A stretch of 64,000 bases of DNA from Bog-473 sp963738135 (GTDB taxonomy: Bacteria; Actinomycetota; Acidimicrobiia; Acidimicrobiales; RAAP-2): contig CAVTVK010000004.1 of the NCBI GenBank assembly GCA_963738135.1, positions 372,001 to 436,000 on the forward strand, written 5' to 3'. The notes beneath the pieces were generated by a model. It worked only from the letters and a program-made list of their open reading frames with translations, made no database searches and was not told the origin of the DNA. Below are positions 8,239 to 16,351 of the stretch, in pieces. The position numbers were made by a program, and so were the translations under genes. Each line of letters starts with the position of its first letter. Position 1 is the first letter of the stretch.

Positions 8239-9147
8239 GTGGACGTACACGGTTTCGAAGGACGCGTCGCGGTCGTCACCGGCGCCGGCCGCGGCATCGG
8301 CCGCGCCTATGCGCTGCTCCTCGCCAGCCGGGGTGCGGGCGTCGTCGTCAACGACCTCGGGGGCTCCATACAGGGCGCCGGAGCCGACGGCGCGGTGGCG
8401 GCCACCGTGGCCGCCACGATCGAGGGCGACGGGCGGCGCGGCACTGGCCGACGAGCACGACATCTCCTTGCCGGAGGGCGCGGAGGCGCTGGTCGCGGCA
8501 ACCCTCGAGCGGTTCGGCCGACTCGACATCCTGATCAACAACGCCGGCATCATGCAGTGGGGCGGGCTCCCCGATGTCGACGCGGAGAACCTGCAGCGGC
8601 ACCTCGCCGTCCACGTCCTGGGGTCCTTCAACACCACGCGGGCGGCGTGGCCCACCATGGTCGACCAGGGCTACGGCCGCATCGTCATGACGACGTCGTC
8701 TGGGGTCTTCGGCCTGCCCAAGAACCTCTCCTACGCCACGGCCAAGGGCGGCGTCATCGGGCTGACGCGCAGCATCGCCACCATGAGCGAGGCCCACGGC
8801 ATAAAGGTCAATCTCATCGCGCCTGCGGCGATGACGCGCATGGCCGGACCGGACGCCGACGAGAACGACACGACGTCGCCCATGGCACCGGGCCGGGTGG
8901 CGCCGCTGGTGGCCTTCCTGGCCCACGAGGCCTGCCCGGTCAACGGGGAGCTGTTCGCCGCCGGCGCCGGCCGGTTCGCCCGCATCTTCATCGCCTCCAC
9001 CCCGGGGTACGTCGCCACGGCAGCCCACCGATCGAGGAGGTGGCCGAGCACTGGGACGAGATCATGGGCGAGGAGGGCTACGTCGTGCCGCGTGACCTTC
9101 CCGACTGGTCGACCTCGTTCCTGGCCCATCTGCACCCCGAGCAGTGA
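8239..9147 (+). CDS. Short-chain dehydrogenase (hydroxyacyl-CoA dehydrogenase-like), two frame changes
   Basis: An SDR of the type found at the N-terminus of multifunctional hydroxyacyl-CoA dehydrogenases: GFEGRVAVVTGAGRGIGRAY, then VVVNDLGGS, NNAG, the catalytic SYATAK, and VNLIAPAAMTRM. The first ~70 codons and the last ~35 (EEVAEHWDEIMGEE to the stop) share one frame; the middle lies in another, with changes near 8440 and 9025 that cancel. GTG at 8239 is the best start, with AGCGGAGGG upstream. Probably oxidises a 3-hydroxyacyl-CoA during side-chain or ring degradation; it is followed by the acyl-CoA dehydrogenase. Confidence 0.82.
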   Translation: MDVHGFEGRVAVVTGAGRGIGRAYALLLASRGAGVVVNDLGGSIQGAGADGAVAATVAATIEGDGRRGTGRRARHLLAGGRGGAGRGNPRAVRPTRHPDQQRRHHAVGRAPRCRRGEPAAAPRRPRPGVLQHHAGGVAHHGRPGLRPHRHDDVVWGLRPAQEPLLRHGQGRRHRADAQHRHHERGPRHKGQSHRACGDDAHGRTGRRRERHDVAHGTGPGGAAGGLPGPRGLPGQRGAVRRRRRPVRPHLHRLHPGVRRHGSPPIEEVAEHWDEIMGEEGYVVPRDLPDWSTSFLAHLHPEQ

Positions 9148-9160
9148 CGACGGGCCGGCG

Positions 9161-9208
9161 GACTCACGGACTCACGGACTCACGGACTGACGGACTGACG
9201 GACTGACG
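9161..9208. repeat. 8-bp tandem repeat, six units
   Basis: Three units of GACTCACG followed by three of GACTGACG, exact within each half, in the short gap between the SDR stop and the acyl-CoA dehydrogenase start. The last unit runs into GGAGG, the ribosome site of the dehydrogenase. Such a repeat may vary in number by slippage and so change the spacing inside the operon. It is not CRISPR-like (no spacers). Confidence 0.95.
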
Positions 9209-9219
9209 GAGGCCGATCG

Positions 9220-10365
9220 ATGGACTTCTCACTCAACGAGACCGAACGCGACCTCGTCGGGCTCTGCCGCGATTTCGCCCAGCGCGAGATCGCGGCGCGG
9301 GCCCCGCTGGCCTGGGAGGAGGCCCGTTGCCCGACCGACCTCCTGCGCGAAATGGGTGCGCTCGGCCTCCTCGGCCTGCTCGTCCCCGAGCAGTGGGGGG
9401 GCATCGGCATGTCGACCGTCGGCTTCGTCGCCGCCATGGAGCAGATCGGCCGGGCCGACCAGTCCGTCGCCGCCGCGTGGCAGGCCCACGTCACCATCGG
9501 CTCTCTCCCTCTCCTCCTGTTCGGGAGCGACGACCAGCGCGAGCGCTGGCTGCGCCCGCTGGCCGAGGGACGCGCGCTCGGCGCGTTCGGGCTCACCGAG
9601 CCCGACGCCGGCTCCGACGCCCGCGGCATCCGCACCCGGGCCGAACGGCGCGGCGGCGGGTGGCTGATCAACGGACGCAAGACCTTCATCTCCAATGCCG
9701 GGACCGACATGTCGTTCGGCGTCACCCTGCTGGCCCGCACAGACCCGATCGACGGCCGCGAGGGCTTCGCCAGCCTGGTGGTCGAGAACAACACACCCGG
9801 CTTCACGATGGGCCCGAAGATGCGCGGCATCGGCTGGCGCGGCCTCGACACCCGCGAGCTGTACTTCGACGACGTCTGGGTGCCCGACGAGCACCTCCTC
9901 GGCGATCCGAACCTCGGGCTCGGGCAGTTCCTGCGCACGCTGGAGGTCGGACGGATCTCCATCGCGGCCCTCTCCCTGAGCCTGACCCAGGCCGTCCTCG
10001 ACATGGCCACCGCCTACGCCCGTGAGCGTCACCAGTTCGGGCAACCGATCTCGTCCTTCCAGGCGGTGCAGTTCAAGCTGGCCGACATCGCCACGGAGCT
10101 CGAGGCCGCCCGGTGGCTCACCTACCGCGCCGCCTCGCTGCGCGACGACGGCCAGCCCTTCCAGAAGGAGGCGGCCATGGCGAAACTCAAGGCCAGCCGG
10201 GTGGCGGCCTGGGCGGCGTCGGAGGCGGTCCAGATCCACGGCGGCCTCGGCTACATGCTCGAGACGCCGGTGGCCCGCTTCTACTGCGACGCCAAGGTGC
10301 TCGAGATCGGCGAGGGGACGAACGAAATACAGCATCTCGTCATCGCCCGGCAGCTGGGTTGCTGA
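9220..10365 (+). CDS. Acyl-CoA dehydrogenase
   Basis: A 381-residue FAD-dependent acyl-CoA dehydrogenase of normal length. It shows the LTEPDAGSDARG substrate/FAD motif, the middle domain KTFISNAG, the ARERHQFGQPISSFQ stretch, IHGGLGYM, and the catalytic glutamate in VLEIGEGTNEIQ near the C-terminus. The product would be a 2,3-enoyl-CoA, with electrons going to an electron-transfer flavoprotein that is not in the window. Ribosome site GGAGG immediately upstream, formed at the end of the 8-bp tandem repeat. It converges with the E1 gene (25 nt between stops). Confidence 0.93.
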   Translation: MDFSLNETERDLVGLCRDFAQREIAARAPLAWEEARCPTDLLREMGALGLLGLLVPEQWGGIGMSTVGFVAAMEQIGRADQSVAAAWQAHVTIGSLPLLLFGSDDQRERWLRPLAEGRALGAFGLTEPDAGSDARGIRTRAERRGGGWLINGRKTFISNAGTDMSFGVTLLARTDPIDGREGFASLVVENNTPGFTMGPKMRGIGWRGLDTRELYFDDVWVPDEHLLGDPNLGLGQFLRTLEVGRISIAALSLSLTQAVLDMATAYARERHQFGQPISSFQAVQFKLADIATELEAARWLTYRAASLRDDGQPFQKEAAMAKLKASRVAAWAASEAVQIHGGLGYMLETPVARFYCDAKVLEIGEGTNEIQHLVIARQLGC

Positions 10366-10390
10366 ACGAGGGCGACCCCGGTCGGCGTCG

Positions 10391-12379
10391 CTACACCGCC
10401 GCCAGCCGGCGCAAGGCGGTGGTGATGTCCTCCCGATCGGGCAACCAGGCCCGTTCGAGATCGGGCGCATAGGGCGGCGGCGTCGGGGCTGCGCCGATGC
10501 GCTCAATCGGCGCATCGAGATCCCAGAAGCCCTCGCGGGCCACGGTCGCCGCTATCTCGGCGCCGAAGCCGAACGGCACGACCGCCTCGTGCGCAATCAG
10601 CAGCCGGCTCGTCTTGTGCACCGAGGCCAGGATCGGCTCCATGTCGAGCGGCGCCACCGTCCGGAGATCGATGACCTCGACCGAGATGCCCTCGGCTTGG
10701 AGCGTGACCGCGGCGGCCAGCGCCTCGTGCACCATGCGGGAGACCGACACGACGGTGATATCGCTGCCGGGGCGCACCACGGCGGACTTCCCGATGGGGA
10801 GCACGTGGTCGGGCGGCGGTTGCGGGCCCTTCATGCCGTAGAGCAGACGGTTCTCAATGAAGACCACGGGGTTGGGGTCCTGCACGGAGGCCCGCAACAG
10901 GCCGTAGGTGTCTGCTGGTGTGGACGGCATGACCACGGTCAACCCCGGGATGTGGGCCAGCAGCGCCTCCAGGCTCTGCGAATGCTGGCTGCCCGACGAG
11001 CGGCCGGCGCCGAACTGGGTGCGCACGGTCAGTGCCATCTCCGCCGCGCCCCCGGTCATGAAGGGGAGCTTGGCGGCCTGGTTGAGCAACTGGTCGAAGC
11101 AGACCCCGATGAAGTCGAGGTACATGAGCTCGACCACGGGGCGCATGCCGGCCATGGCCGACCCGACACCGAGTCCCATGATCGCCGTCTCGGAGATGGG
11201 CGTGTCCCGCACCCGCCCCGGGAACTCCTCGGCCAGCCCACGCGTGAGCCCGAAGACGTTGCCACCGACGCCCACGTCGACGCCGGCGAGGAACACGCGG
11301 TCGTCCTCGGCCAGCTCAATGGCCAGGGCGGAGCGGACGGCGTCCATGGTGCGGAACACCGGCGCATCCTCGGCCGGGGGCTCCGGTTCCGGCCGCGCCG
11401 CCCGCGCCCGCACGACGAAGTCCGTCACGGTCTCCGGGGCGGGGCTGGCCAGCCGGCGCGCCGCCTCGACCGCGCCGTCGAGCAGCGCGGTGATCGTCGC
11501 CTCCAGCGCCTTGAGCTCGTCGTCCTTGACGCCTGCCTGCCGCAGCGCGGCCTCGTGCACGAGCAGAGGATCGCGGGCGCGCCACTCCTCGACCTCGTCC
11601 GCCGAGCGGTAGCGCTCGGGATCGCCCTCGTAGTGGCCGTGCCAGCGGTAGGTCGTGGCCTCCACCACGAACGGCCCACCGCCACGCACCATGTCGACCA
11701 CGTGTTCCATGGCGGACGCCGTCGCCACGACGTCGTTGCCGTCCACGGCACCGTAGGGAATGCCGTAGCCGGCTGCCCGGTGCTCCAGTGACGCCGCATG
11801 TTGGGTGGAAGCCGGGGAGAACTCGGCATAGCCGTTGTTCTCGCAGAAGAAGATCACCGGCAGCTTCCAGACGGCGGCGAGGTTCACCGCTTCATGGAAG
11901 GCGCCCTGCGCCACCGCGCCGTCGCCGAAAAAAGCCACCGTCACACTGCCGTCACCCCGGAGTTGCGCCGCCGTGGCGGCCCCCGCGGCGATCGGCACGC
12001 CCGCCGCCACGATCCCGTTGGCGCCGAAGATGCCGAGCTTGGGGTCGGCGATGTGCATGGAGCCGCCGCGCCCCCGGTTGGTGCCCTGGTCCTTGCCCAT
12101 CAGCTCGGCGAACATGCCGGCCGGCTCCAGGCCCTTGGCCAGACAGTGGCCGTGGCCCCGATGGGTCGACGTGATGACGTCGGCCGCCCCGAGCGGCCAG
12201 CAGGCGCCGACGGCCGTCGCCTCCTGCCCGGTGGAGAGGTGGACGAAACCGGGGACCTCGCCGTCCCGGTAGAGCGCGGCCACCCGCTCCTCGAAGCCGC
12301 GTATCAGCAGCATGCGGCGCTGCATCTCGAGCAGGTCGACCAGCGAAAAGGGCGAGGGAGCCGGGAAATCGACGGTCAT
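10391..12379 (-). CDS. Fused alpha-beta E1 of a 2-oxoacid dehydrogenase complex
   Basis: 662 residues joining both E1 halves. The alpha half (about 1-320) has HRGHGHCLAKG and the thiamine-diphosphate motif from GDGAVAQG to ENN. The beta half starts around residue 340 and has TPISETAIMGLGVGSA, the typical beta-subunit active-site region, and a C-terminal transketolase domain (VIDLRTVAPLD). It resembles branched-chain and acetoin-type E1 proteins. No E2 or E3 gene lies nearby, so it may rely on distant partners or act as a decarboxylase. The start lies close to operator C, with a possible -10 (TACAGT) almost touching the ATG, so the mRNA may have a very short leader. Confidence 0.9.
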   Translation of the reverse strand: MTVDFPAPSPFSLVDLLEMQRRMLLIRGFEERVAALYRDGEVPGFVHLSTGQEATAVGACWPLGAADVITSTHRGHGHCLAKGLEPAGMFAELMGKDQGTNRGRGGSMHIADPKLGIFGANGIVAAGVPIAAGAATAAQLRGDGSVTVAFFGDGAVAQGAFHEAVNLAAVWKLPVIFFCENNGYAEFSPASTQHAASLEHRAAGYGIPYGAVDGNDVVATASAMEHVVDMVRGGGPFVVEATTYRWHGHYEGDPERYRSADEVEEWRARDPLLVHEAALRQAGVKDDELKALEATITALLDGAVEAARRLASPAPETVTDFVVRARAARPEPEPPAEDAPVFRTMDAVRSALAIELAEDDRVFLAGVDVGVGGNVFGLTRGLAEEFPGRVRDTPISETAIMGLGVGSAMAGMRPVVELMYLDFIGVCFDQLLNQAAKLPFMTGGAAEMALTVRTQFGAGRSSGSQHSQSLEALLAHIPGLTVVMPSTPADTYGLLRASVQDPNPVVFIENRLLYGMKGPQPPPDHVLPIGKSAVVRPGSDITVVSVSRMVHEALAAAVTLQAEGISVEVIDLRTVAPLDMEPILASVHKTSRLLIAHEAVVPFGFGAEIAATVAREGFWDLDAPIERIGAAPTPPPYAPDLERAWLPDREDITTALRRLAAV

Positions 12380-12393
12380 CGAACGTGTACTGT

Positions 12394-12408
12394 ACTGGTC
12401 GGTACAAC
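12394..12408. promoter_or_regulatory. Shared operator C with -10 box
   Basis: ACTGGTCGGTACAAC matches site A in 13 of 15 positions and sits between the divergent E1 and SDR genes. TACAAC (12403-12408) is a -10-like element 13 nt before the SDR ATG, and on the other strand TACAGT is placed similarly for the E1 gene. A repressor bound here would block both promoters. Confidence 0.55.
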
Positions 12409-12420
12409 GTGAGGGAAACG

Positions 12421-13200
12421 ATGATCGAGCAGATCGAGATACCCGAGTCGTTCCCTGGGCCGGGGGTTGTCTCGGGCAAGCGGGTGGTCATCACCGGCGC
12501 CAGCCGCGGGCTCGGTGCCCTGCTCGCCCATGCCTTCTCGCAGGCCGGTGCCTCCGTGGCCCTCGTCGCCCGGACGGAACGTGATCTGAAGGCGGTCGCG
12601 GCGGCCCTCCCGGGCTCGTCCATGGTGCTGAGCGGTGACGTGACCGACGAGGACTTCAACGAAGCGGTGGCCGACGCCGCAGTGGCCGAGTGGGGCGGCC
12701 TCGACGCCTGGATCTGCAACGCCGGGATCTCGCCGGTGGTGGCCGGTCCACGCGAGACCGAAGCCTCCACGTGGCGTGAGGTCATTGAGGTCAACCTGAC
12801 CGGCTCGTTCCTGGGTGCGCGCGCGGCGGCCCGGGTCATGGGTGAGGGCGGGCGCCTCATCTTCACCGGGTCCGTCCTCGGCGAGCGGCCGCGCAAGGGG
12901 CTGTCCGCCTACAGCGCGTCCAAGGCCGGGCTGGTCGGCGTCGCCAAGGGCCTGGCGCTCGACCTCGCTCCCGCCGGCATCACGGTCAACGTCGTGGCGC
13001 CGGGGTGGTTCGAGTCGCCCCTCGCCGAGGAATGGGTGCACAACCCGAAGCTCTCGGCGGCCATCACCGGCCACACGGCGCAGCGACGCTGGGGCACCTC
13101 CACCGATCTTGCCGCCGCCTATCAATTCCTGGCCTCCGACGCGTCCGCCTTCATCACCGGCACCGTACTGAGCGTCGACGGCGGATACTTGTTGGTATGA
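12421..13200 (+). CDS. Short-chain dehydrogenase/reductase
   Basis: A 259-residue classical SDR: a 20-residue N-terminal extension rich in proline, then VVITGASRGLG, GDVTDED, a CNAG version of the NNAG motif, FTGSVLGER with the catalytic serine, YSASKAG and a C-terminal ITGTVLSVDGGY. The ATG was chosen because GAGGG lies six nt upstream and the -10 of operator C is just before it; the reading frame is open for 12 more codons upstream without homology. Its stop overlaps the next gene by 4 nt. Substrate unknown; probably an alcohol/ketone pair in the island's pathway. Confidence 0.88.
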   Translation: MIEQIEIPESFPGPGVVSGKRVVITGASRGLGALLAHAFSQAGASVALVARTERDLKAVAAALPGSSMVLSGDVTDEDFNEAVADAAVAEWGGLDAWICNAGISPVVAGPRETEASTWREVIEVNLTGSFLGARAAARVMGEGGRLIFTGSVLGERPRKGLSAYSASKAGLVGVAKGLALDLAPAGITVNVVAPGWFESPLAEEWVHNPKLSAAITGHTAQRRWGTSTDLAAAYQFLASDASAFITGTVLSVDGGYLLV

Positions 13201-13943
13201 CGACGACGCAACGGGTCGTGGCGATCATCGGCGCGGGCGGGGCACTCGGTGCCGCCGTGTCGAAGCAGCTCGCCGGCGAGCCCGCGACCGATCTCATGCT
13301 GAGCGACGTGAGCGCTGACACGCTCGACGCCACGGTGGCCGGACTCGGGCCTGTGGACGGTGCGGTCGAGACCATGCTGGCGGACGTCAGTGACTACGAC
13401 CAGGTCGAGGCAGTTGTGGCGCAGACGGTGCGGCGCTTCGGCCGGCTCGATGTACTGATCAGCAACGCCGGCGTGCTCTCACCCAACGGCCGCATCCACA
13501 ACCTGACGACGGAGGATTGGGAACGGGCCTTCCGGGTCAACGTCCTCGGTGCCGTGAACGGCATCCGTGCCGCGGTTGGCGTGATGCGTCCCCAGCATGC
13601 GGGCTCCATCATTCTCACCGCGTCGGTCTCCGGCCTGACCGCATGGTCGCACGCGGCCCCCTACTGCGCCACCAAGGCGGCCGTCATTCAGCTGGCCAAG
13701 GTCGCCGCCGTCGAATACGCCCGCGACGGGATCCGCGTCAACTGTGTGTGCCCCGGCACGTTCCGGTCGGCCATTCACGACGACCTGCCGCCGGAGGCCC
13801 TCGACGCGGTGGCGGCACGCCATCCGCTCGGTCTCGGCACGGCAACGGACCTCGTGGGCGCCTACGCCTACCTGGCCGGTGAAGGGTCCAGCTGGACGAC
13901 CGGATCGGCGCTCGTGGTCGATGGCGGGTACTCCGCCCCGTGA
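13197..13943 (+). CDS. Short-chain dehydrogenase/reductase
   Basis: A 248-residue SDR whose ATG overlaps the preceding stop (ATGA), so the two SDRs are co-translated. It has VAIIGAGGALG in place of the usual TGxxxGIG, LADVSD, SNAG, LTASVSG, YCATKAA and a C-terminal TTGSALVVDGGY. The two SDRs are only distantly alike and so probably handle different intermediates, or form a heteromeric pair. Converges with the TetR gene (six nt between stops). Confidence 0.88.
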   Translation: MTTTQRVVAIIGAGGALGAAVSKQLAGEPATDLMLSDVSADTLDATVAGLGPVDGAVETMLADVSDYDQVEAVVAQTVRRFGRLDVLISNAGVLSPNGRIHNLTTEDWERAFRVNVLGAVNGIRAAVGVMRPQHAGSIILTASVSGLTAWSHAAPYCATKAAVIQLAKVAAVEYARDGIRVNCVCPGTFRSAIHDDLPPEALDAVAARHPLGLGTATDLVGAYAYLAGEGSSWTTGSALVVDGGYSAP

Positions 13944-13949
13944 AGGCTG

Positions 13950-14582
13950 TTACCGGTGCGGATCGGCAGCGGGCTTCGTGATGCCCTGCATGAAGATGTC
14001 CGCGAACGGCTTCGCCACGTCGCGTGCCGAGAGCTCACCGCCCGGCTTGAGCCACAGGTACGTGTAGTTGTGCATGCCGAACCACGCCATGGCGGTCAGC
14101 CGGGGCTCGAGGTCACGGAACTCGCCGGCGTCGACACCGGCCTGCAGCACGGCCTCGACCCTCTGCTCGTAGGCCCGGCGACGCAGTCGGAACTGCTCAG
14201 CCCGTTCTCCGGTGAGCGCCGGGAACTCGTGCAGGAACACCCACACGTGATCGGGGTAGCGGTGGATGACGTCGAGCAGCTCCTCGCCGAGCATCGCCAG
14301 CTGTCGCGACGGCGACCCACCTGCCTCCGCCACACGGTCGGCACCGAGCATCACCTCGTCCATCACCCGGTCGTGGATGGCGGCGAGCAGGTCCTCCTTC
14401 GAGCCGATGTAGTGGTACAGAGCGCCCTTGCCGAGATCGTTCGCGACGCACAGCTCGGTGATGCCAGTCGCGTGGTATCCACCTCGCGCGAACACGCCGG
14501 CCGACGTGTCGATGATCGCCTGGTAGCGCGCTTCCCAGTTCGCCTTGCGCCGAGAGTCACCGGTGGCTTCCGCCCGTGTCAT
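13950..14582 (-). CDS. TetR/AcrR-family transcriptional regulator
   Basis: A 210-residue TetR-type repressor. The N-terminal helix-turn-helix is clear: AIIDTSAGVFARGGYHATGI, ELCVANDLGKGALYHYIGSK, followed by EDLLAAIHD. The rest is a helical ligand-binding domain with DVIHRYPDHVWVFLHEFPAL. ATG 14582 was chosen; the frame is open further upstream (a GTG at 14594) without a domain. It sits inside the island and is the obvious candidate to bind the ACCGGTCGGTACAA-type sites at 3956, 6839 and 12394, with a CoA ester or pathway intermediate as ligand (inference). Confidence 0.9.
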   Translation of the reverse strand: MTRAEATGDSRRKANWEARYQAIIDTSAGVFARGGYHATGITELCVANDLGKGALYHYIGSKEDLLAAIHDRVMDEVMLGADRVAEAGGSPSRQLAMLGEELLDVIHRYPDHVWVFLHEFPALTGERAEQFRLRRRAYEQRVEAVLQAGVDAGEFRDLEPRLTAMAWFGMHNYTYLWLKPGGELSARDVAKPFADIFMQGITKPAADPHR

Positions 14583-14749
14583 TGAGTGGGACACTAGCGG
14601 GCCGCCGGTGGGCGCCACGCTTTTGGCGAAGGTCGATCGGTCGTTGCGCCGCCGCGCCACGCCGACATTTGCGCACGGATGAGTAAGGAGCCGACCGTCG
14701 TGTTGCCAGTGACTTCCGAGACGTTCCCGCACGGCGCCGGGCCGCGCTC

Positions 14750-16345
14750 GTGACCACCGCGCCGATGGCTGCGGGCGACGTGAATTGGTGCAACGTGCTG
14801 GCGCATCACGCCCGACGGATGCCGGACAAGGTGTTCACGCTCTTCGAGAACGAGGCGATCACCTACGGAGAGATGGCGAACCGCGTCGCGGCGCTGGCCG
14901 GCGGACTGGCCGGGTGGGGGGTCGGGCCCGGCGACGTGGTGGCGATCCTCTCGTACAACTGCCCGGAATTCCTCGAGGCGCTCTTCGCCGCCAACCACGT
15001 GGGTGCCATCGCCATGCCGATCAACTGGCGGCTCGCCGCTCCCGAGGTGCGCTACATCCTCGAACACTCGGGGGCGCGGGCACTGGTCTGTGACGCAGCC
15101 CTGCTCCCGCTGGCTGACGAGGCCGCCGGCGGGCTGGGCGGCGGCTCCGGCTCCGACGGCGGCGGCGGGTTGGTCCGGGTCGGCATTGCGCCCTCCGACC
15201 GGCCGGGCTGGGTGAGCATGGCCGACCTTCGGCGCAGCACCGAGGGGGAGGAGCCGGCCCTGGTGGCCGCCGCCGGGGACGATGTCCACCGGTTGATGTA
15301 CACCTCAGGGACCACGGGCCGCCCCAAGGGCGTCATGCTCACCCACGCCAATCTGGCCTGGAAGAACCTGGCGCATATCGTCGAGTTCGGCTTCACGAGC
15401 CACGACCTCGGCCTGGCCTGCGGCCCGCTCTACCACGTCGGTGCGCTCGACCTGACGACGACCTCGCTCATTGCCGCCGGCGCCACGACGATCGTCCATC
15501 GTGCCTTCGATGCGGCCGCCGTCGTCGACGAAGTCGAGCGCTCACGTGTCACCGCGGTGTGGCTGGCGCCGGCGATGGTCAACGCCATCATGGCACTGCC
15601 CGATATTGCGCAGCGGGATCTTTCGTCCATTCGGGTCGTCATCAACGGGGGCGAAAAGATGCCCATCCCGCTGATTGAGCGGATTCAACGCGTCTTCCCC
15701 TCGGCCTGGTTCGCCGACGCCTACGGCATGACCGAGACCGTCTCTGGCGACACGTTCCTCGATCGCGACAGCATCATCACCAAGCTCGGCTCCGTGGGGC
15801 GGCCCTGCCTGTACCTCGAGCTCGACCTCTGGGACGAGGACGGACGCTCGGTGCCCGCCGGGGAGCAGGGGGAGATCGTCATGCGGGGGCCCAAGGTCTT
15901 CAAGGGGTACTGGCGGGACGAGGAGGCCACGGCGGCCGCCTTCACCGGGGGCTGGTTCCACTCGGGCGACATCGGCGTCCGCGACGAGGACGGCTACCTC
16001 TTCATCGTCGACCGGTTGAAGGACATGATCGTCTCGGGTGGCGAGAACATCGCCAGCTCCGAAATCGAGCGTGTGCTCTACGAACACGATTCGGTCCTCG
16101 AAGCAGCCGTCGTCGGCCGCCCCGATGCGCGTTGGGGCGAGGTGCCCGTGGCCTTCGTGGCGCTCCGCCCGGGCGTCGACGCCACGCCCGACGCGCTCAT
16201 TGCGCACTGCCAGGCCCAATTGGCGCGGTTCAAGGTCCCCAAAGAGGTCACGTTCATCGAGGCGCTGCCGAGGAACCCCTCGGGCAAGGTCCTCAAGCGC
16301 GAGCTGCGGACCGGCGCTCGGGCACGACGAATGGAGACGACATGA
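14750..16345 (+). CDS. Acyl-CoA synthetase (AMP-forming)
   Basis: A 531-residue ANL-superfamily ligase that activates a carboxylic acid with ATP and CoA. Motifs in order: YTSGTTGRPKG (P-loop), YGMTE, GWFHSGDIG, the hinge region VDRLKDMIVSGGENI, and the C-terminal lysine in NPSGKVLKREL. Start is a GTG. Its stop lies just before the alpha/beta hydrolase gene. It belongs with fatty-acid or bile/steroid side-chain ligases; in this cluster it would prime an acid intermediate for the CoA-dependent steps (acyl-CoA dehydrogenase, crotonase-like protein, CoA transferase). Confidence 0.92.
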   Translation: MTTAPMAAGDVNWCNVLAHHARRMPDKVFTLFENEAITYGEMANRVAALAGGLAGWGVGPGDVVAILSYNCPEFLEALFAANHVGAIAMPINWRLAAPEVRYILEHSGARALVCDAALLPLADEAAGGLGGGSGSDGGGGLVRVGIAPSDRPGWVSMADLRRSTEGEEPALVAAAGDDVHRLMYTSGTTGRPKGVMLTHANLAWKNLAHIVEFGFTSHDLGLACGPLYHVGALDLTTTSLIAAGATTIVHRAFDAAAVVDEVERSRVTAVWLAPAMVNAIMALPDIAQRDLSSIRVVINGGEKMPIPLIERIQRVFPSAWFADAYGMTETVSGDTFLDRDSIITKLGSVGRPCLYLELDLWDEDGRSVPAGEQGEIVMRGPKVFKGYWRDEEATAAAFTGGWFHSGDIGVRDEDGYLFIVDRLKDMIVSGGENIASSEIERVLYEHDSVLEAAVVGRPDARWGEVPVAFVALRPGVDATPDALIAHCQAQLARFKVPKEVTFIEALPRNPSGKVLKRELRTGARARRMETT

Positions 16346-16351
16346 GCGAAC

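Noticed and set aside
6783..8297. A 504-codon minus-strand frame opposite the amidohydrolase
   Set aside because: Typical high-GC antisense shadow; the plus strand has the metal-binding motifs and a good ribosome site.
9161..9208. CRISPR-like array
   Set aside because: Units are 8 bp and contiguous, with no spacers and no cas genes.
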